From the NCBI GenBank assembly GCA_031769625.1, contig JAUIMM010000135.1, positions 8,607,501-8,671,500 of the forward strand: 64,000 nucleotides of DNA, given 5' to 3'. Positions 60,836 through 64,000 of this stretch are shown here, piece by piece (the first letter of the stretch is position 1; each line of letters opens with the position of its first letter). Source of the DNA: Taudactylus pleione. Taxonomy: Eukaryota; Chordata; Amphibia; Anura; Myobatrachidae. The notes beneath the pieces were generated by a model that saw nothing but the letters and a program-made list of their open reading frames with translations, was not told where the DNA came from and did not search any database. The translations under genes and the position numbers were made by a program.

Positions 60836-62993
60836 CATTCTAACATCCATTATAACATTCTAACATACATAATAACATTCTAACAGACATTCTAACATTC
60901 TAATATACATTCTAACATCCATAATAACATTCTAACATACATGCTAACATTCTAACATACATTCTAACTTTCTAATATACATTTTAACATCCATTATAAC
61001 ATTCTAACATCCATTCTAACATTCTAATATACATTCTAACACCAATTATAACATTCTAACATCCATTTTAATATTCTAATATACATTCTAACATCCATTA
61101 TAATATTCTAACATCCATTATAACATTCTAACATCCAATATAACATTCTAATATACATTCTAACATGCATTCTAACATACATTATAACATTCTAATATAC
61201 ATTATAGCATCCATTCTAACATTCTAACATCCATTCTAACATTCTAGTATACATTATAACATCCAATATAACATTCTAACATGCATTACAACATTCTAAT
61301 ATACATTCTAATATCCATTATAACATTCGAACAAGCAATATAACATTCTAACATACATTCTAACAATCTAATATACATTACAACATCCATTATAACATTC
61401 TAACATACATTATAACATTCTAATATACATTCTAATATCCATTCTAACATTCTAACATACATTATAACATTCTAATATACATTCTAACATCCATTATAAC
61501 ATATACCATACATTATAACAATCTAATATACATTCTAACATCCATTATAACATTCTAACATACATTATAACATTCTAATATACATTCTAATATCCATTAT
61601 AATATTCTAACATACATTATAACATTCTAATATACATTTTAACATCCATTATAACATATACCATACATTATAACAATCTAATATACATTCTAACATCCAT
61701 TATAACATTTTAATATACATTTTAACAATCTAATATACATTCTAACATCCATTATAACATTCTATCATACATTATAACATTCTAGTATACATTATAACAT
61801 CTATTATAACATTATAACATACATTCTAACATTCTAATATACATTCTAACATCCATAATAACATTCTAACATACATTCTAACATACATTATAACATTCTA
61901 ATATACATTCTAATTTCCATTATAACATTCTAACATACATTATAACAATATAATATACATTCTAACATCCATTATAACATATACCATACATTACAACAAT
62001 CTAATATACATTCTAACATCCATTATAACATTCTAACATGTATTATAACATTCTAACATACATTATAACATTCTAATATACATTCTAACATCCATTATAA
62101 CATACTAACATACATTATAACAATCGAATATACATTCTAACATCCATTAAAACATTCTAACATACATTATAACATTATAATATACATTCTAACATTCATT
62201 ATAACATTTTAACATCCATAAAAACATTCTAACATACATTCTAACATTCTAATATACATTCTAACATCCATTATAACATTCTAACATACATTCTAACATT
62301 CTAATATACATTCTAAAATCAATTATAACATTCTAACATCCATTTTAACATTCTAATATACATTATAACATCCATTATAACATTCTAACATACATTATAA
62401 CATTCTAACATACATTATAACATTCTAATATACATTCTAACATCCATTATAACATTTTAACATACATTATAACAATCTAATATACATTCTAACATCCATT
62501 ATAACATTCTAACATACATTATAACATTCTAATATACATTCTATCATCCATTATAACATTCTAACAAACATTATAACTTTCTAATATACATTCTAACATA
62601 CAATATAACATTCTAACATCCATAATAACATTCTAACATACATTCTAACATTCTAATATACATTCTAACATTCATTATAACATTCTAACATACATTTTAA
62701 CTTTCTAATATACATTCGAACATCCATTATAACATTCTAACATACATTATAACAATCTAATATACATTCTAACATCCATTTTAACATTCTAACATACATT
62801 AAAACATTCTAATATACATTCTAACATCCATTATAACATTCTAACATCCATAATAACATTCTAACATACATTCTAACATTCTAATATACATTCTAACTTC
62901 CAATATAACATTCTAAGATACATTCTAACATTCTAATATACATTCTAACATCCATTATAACATTCTAACAGACATTCTAACATTCTAATATAC

Positions 62994-64000
62994 ATTCTAA
63001 AATCAATTATAACATTCTAACATCCATTTTAACATTCTAATATACATTATAACATCCACTATAATATTCTAACATCCATTATAACATTATAACATCCATT
63101 ATAACATTCTAATATACATTCTAACATCCATTATAACATTCTAACATACATTATAACATTCTAATATACATTCTAACATTCTAATATACATTTTAACATA
63201 CATTTTAACATTCTAATATACATCCTAATATCCATTATAACATAATAACATAAATTATAACATTCTAATATACATTCTAACATCCATTATAACATTCTAT
63301 CATACATTATAACAATTCAATATACATTTTAACATCCATTATAACATTCTATCATACATTATAACATGGTAACATATATTATAACATTCTAATATACATT
63401 CTAACATCCATTATAACATTCTAACATACATTATGACAATCAAAAATACATTCTAACATCCATTATAACTTTCTAACATACATAATAACATTCTAACATA
63501 CATTCTAACATTCTAATATACATTCTAACATCCATAATAACATTCTAACATACATGCTAACATTCTAACATACATTCTAACATTCTAATATACATTCTAA
63601 CATCCATTATAACATTCTAACATCCATTCTAACATTCTAATATACATTCTAACATCAAATATAACATTCTAACATCCATTTTAATATTCTAATATACATT
63701 CTAACATCCATTATAATATTCTAACATCCATTATAACATTCTAACATCCATTATAACATTCTAATATACATTCTAACATGCATTCTAACATACATTATAA
63801 CATTCTAATATACATTATAGCATCCATTATAACATTCTAACATCCATTCTAACATTCTAATATACATTATAACATCCAATATAACATTCTAACATGCATT
63901 ACAACATTCTAACATACAATATAACATTCTAACATACATTATAACAATCTAATATACATTACAACATCCATTATAACATTCTAACATACATTATAACATT
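62994..64000 (+). repeat. Start of a further copy of the 58.3-kb segment
   Basis: From CTAAAATCAATTATAAC onward this matches 58311-59317 at a constant offset of 4,683 bp (CTAACAGAC 62971 against 58288; GG 63368 against 58685; TTATGAC 63435 against 58752), and matches 52240-53250 as well. The window ends inside this copy, so its full length is unknown. Confidence 0.75.

Larger units (their letters stand above)
57011..62993 (+). repeat. Duplicated segment of about 6 kb, second copy
   Basis: The offset to the first copy is 6,353 bp at the start (G 57020 against 50667; GG 57203 against 50850), 6,073 bp in the middle (58685 against 52612), 6,093 bp at the AAGG marker (59863 against 53770) and 6,009 bp at the end (CTAAGATAC 62917 against 56908). 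Each step reflects a gain or loss of satellite units in one copy. The reversed-centre module C, CTAATTAACATT, recurs near 59760. The extra CATGG unit at 54738 has no counterpart here. Confidence 0.75.
1..64000 (+). repeat. Satellite array of about 52-bp units filling the whole window
   Basis: The window is a continuous tandem array read in one direction. Each unit is module A (CTAACATCCATTATAACATT), module B (CTAACATACATTATAACATT) and module C (CTAATATACATT), 20+20+12 bp. Common variants have CATAATAACATT in A, CATTCTAACATT in B, or AATC in place of ATTC before C. The consensus has 22 A, 19 T, 11 C and no G. No unique DNA, transposon or inverted segment interrupts it, and it runs off both ends. 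TAA at unit positions 2, 14, 22, 34 and 42 and CTA at 1, 21 and 41 put stops in all three frames of both strands inside each unit, so no reading frame stays open for much over 100 bp. This is non-coding satellite DNA, probably from eukaryotic heterochromatin. The family and chromosome location cannot be told from sequence alone. Confidence 0.98.
38618..64000 (+). repeat. Right-hand block IV with its own duplications
   Basis: This half has the same 52-bp units and many of the same sub-types but a different higher-order order. Recurrent markers are CTAACAGAC (for example g at 39435, 52215, 56962, 58288 and 62971), CTAAGATAC (39381, 39609, 40129, 56908 and 62917) and TTATGACAATC (near 40418, 52678, 58752 and 63435). 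It contains a rearranged patch (38.3-40.3 kb), a 3,439-bp tandem duplication (41.72-48.60 kb), a linking stretch (48.60-50.66 kb) and a duplication of about 6 kb (50.66-62.99 kb) with the start of another copy. Confidence 0.75.

Noticed and set aside
1..64000. Short open reading frames, including many ATG codons on the minus strand (CAT on the plus strand)
   Set aside because: Stops occur in all three frames of both strands within each 52-bp unit, and because 52 is not a multiple of 3 the frames rotate. Nothing stays open long enough to be a gene.
1..64000. CRISPR array (repeats of regular spacing)
   Set aside because: There are no unique spacers; every segment between repeats is itself a repeat variant, and the array is far too long and AT-rich.
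1..64000. TATAA boxes as promoters
   Set aside because: TATAAC is part of the consensus linker and occurs about twice per unit, so single occurrences carry no promoter information.
1..64000. Relation to GGAAT/ATTCC-type simple satellites, because the minus strand contains GAATG and AATGG
   Set aside because: Only short words match. There is no 5-bp periodicity, and the 20/52-bp module structure is different.
1..64000. CENP-B-box-like centromere motif
   Set aside because: Such a box is G- and C-rich. No stretch with that composition exists on either strand here, so a centromere role cannot be supported by motif.
1..64000. Bacterial, phage or plasmid origin
   Set aside because: No coding sequence in 64 kb, extreme AT content and a pure tandem array are not compatible with a prokaryotic replicon.
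1..64000. Hidden new enzymatic, defence or mobile system
   Set aside because: Both strands were read throughout and no sequence outside the satellite was found that could encode or accompany such a system.

Overview
The whole 64 kb is one uninterrupted, head-to-tail satellite DNA array. I see no gene, RNA gene, transposon, CRISPR array or unique sequence anywhere, and both window edges lie inside the array. The basic unit is about 52 bp, so about 1,230 copies are present. Its consensus joins three modules: A = CTAACATCCATTATAACATT (20 bp), B = CTAACATACATTATAACATT (20 bp) and C = CTAATATACATT (12 bp). Counted from that consensus, the given strand is 42% A, 37% T, 21% C and 0% G; in the real sequence G is below about 1% and occurs only in scattered variants. 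TAA (or CTA/TTA, read on the other strand) falls in all three frames of both strands within every unit, so coding is excluded. A pure tandem array this long and this AT-rich points to a eukaryotic nuclear genome, most likely centromeric, pericentromeric, subtelomeric or other constitutive heterochromatin. I do not recognise the satellite family and cannot name the species.

The interest lies in the layers of repetition above 52 bp, traced by eye with rare variants (GG in CATGGTAAC, CG in AACGTTC, CGTAC, CTTCTCTAC, CTAAGATAC). Left half: block I (1-12710) and block II (12711 to about 25050) are offset by 12,710 bp at first, then 12,606 bp after a 104-bp (2 x 52) difference near 13880. Block III (about 25050-38617) is a second copy of the 13.89-25.05 kb segment of block II, joined at about 25038-25054. 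Blocks I to III contain higher-order units of 2,478 or 2,530 bp. Block I also holds a subfamily of 1,243/1,295-bp units (7.2-8.5 and 10.05-12.7 kb) that appears nowhere else in the window.

Right half: 38.3-40.3 kb is a patchwork of short duplications (1,390, 520 and 228 bp). A 3,439-bp segment is duplicated in tandem (about 41.72-45.16 and 45.16-48.60 kb). A segment of about 6.35 kb (50.66-57.01 kb) is duplicated at 57.01-62.99 kb with deletions of 280 and 72 bp, and a further copy begins at about 62.99 kb.

The duplications overprint one another. An exact-looking 880-bp tandem duplication (25301-27060), a 1,008-bp duplication that has already gained one base (15.47-17.49 kb), and a chimeric 2.5-kb unit with its exchange point between 30562 and 30631 together give a relative order of events. 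They fit repeated unequal exchange or amplification in one orientation. No genes work together here. The findings concern the architecture, composition, helical phasing and rearrangement history of the satellite, and no new enzymatic or defence system is claimed.
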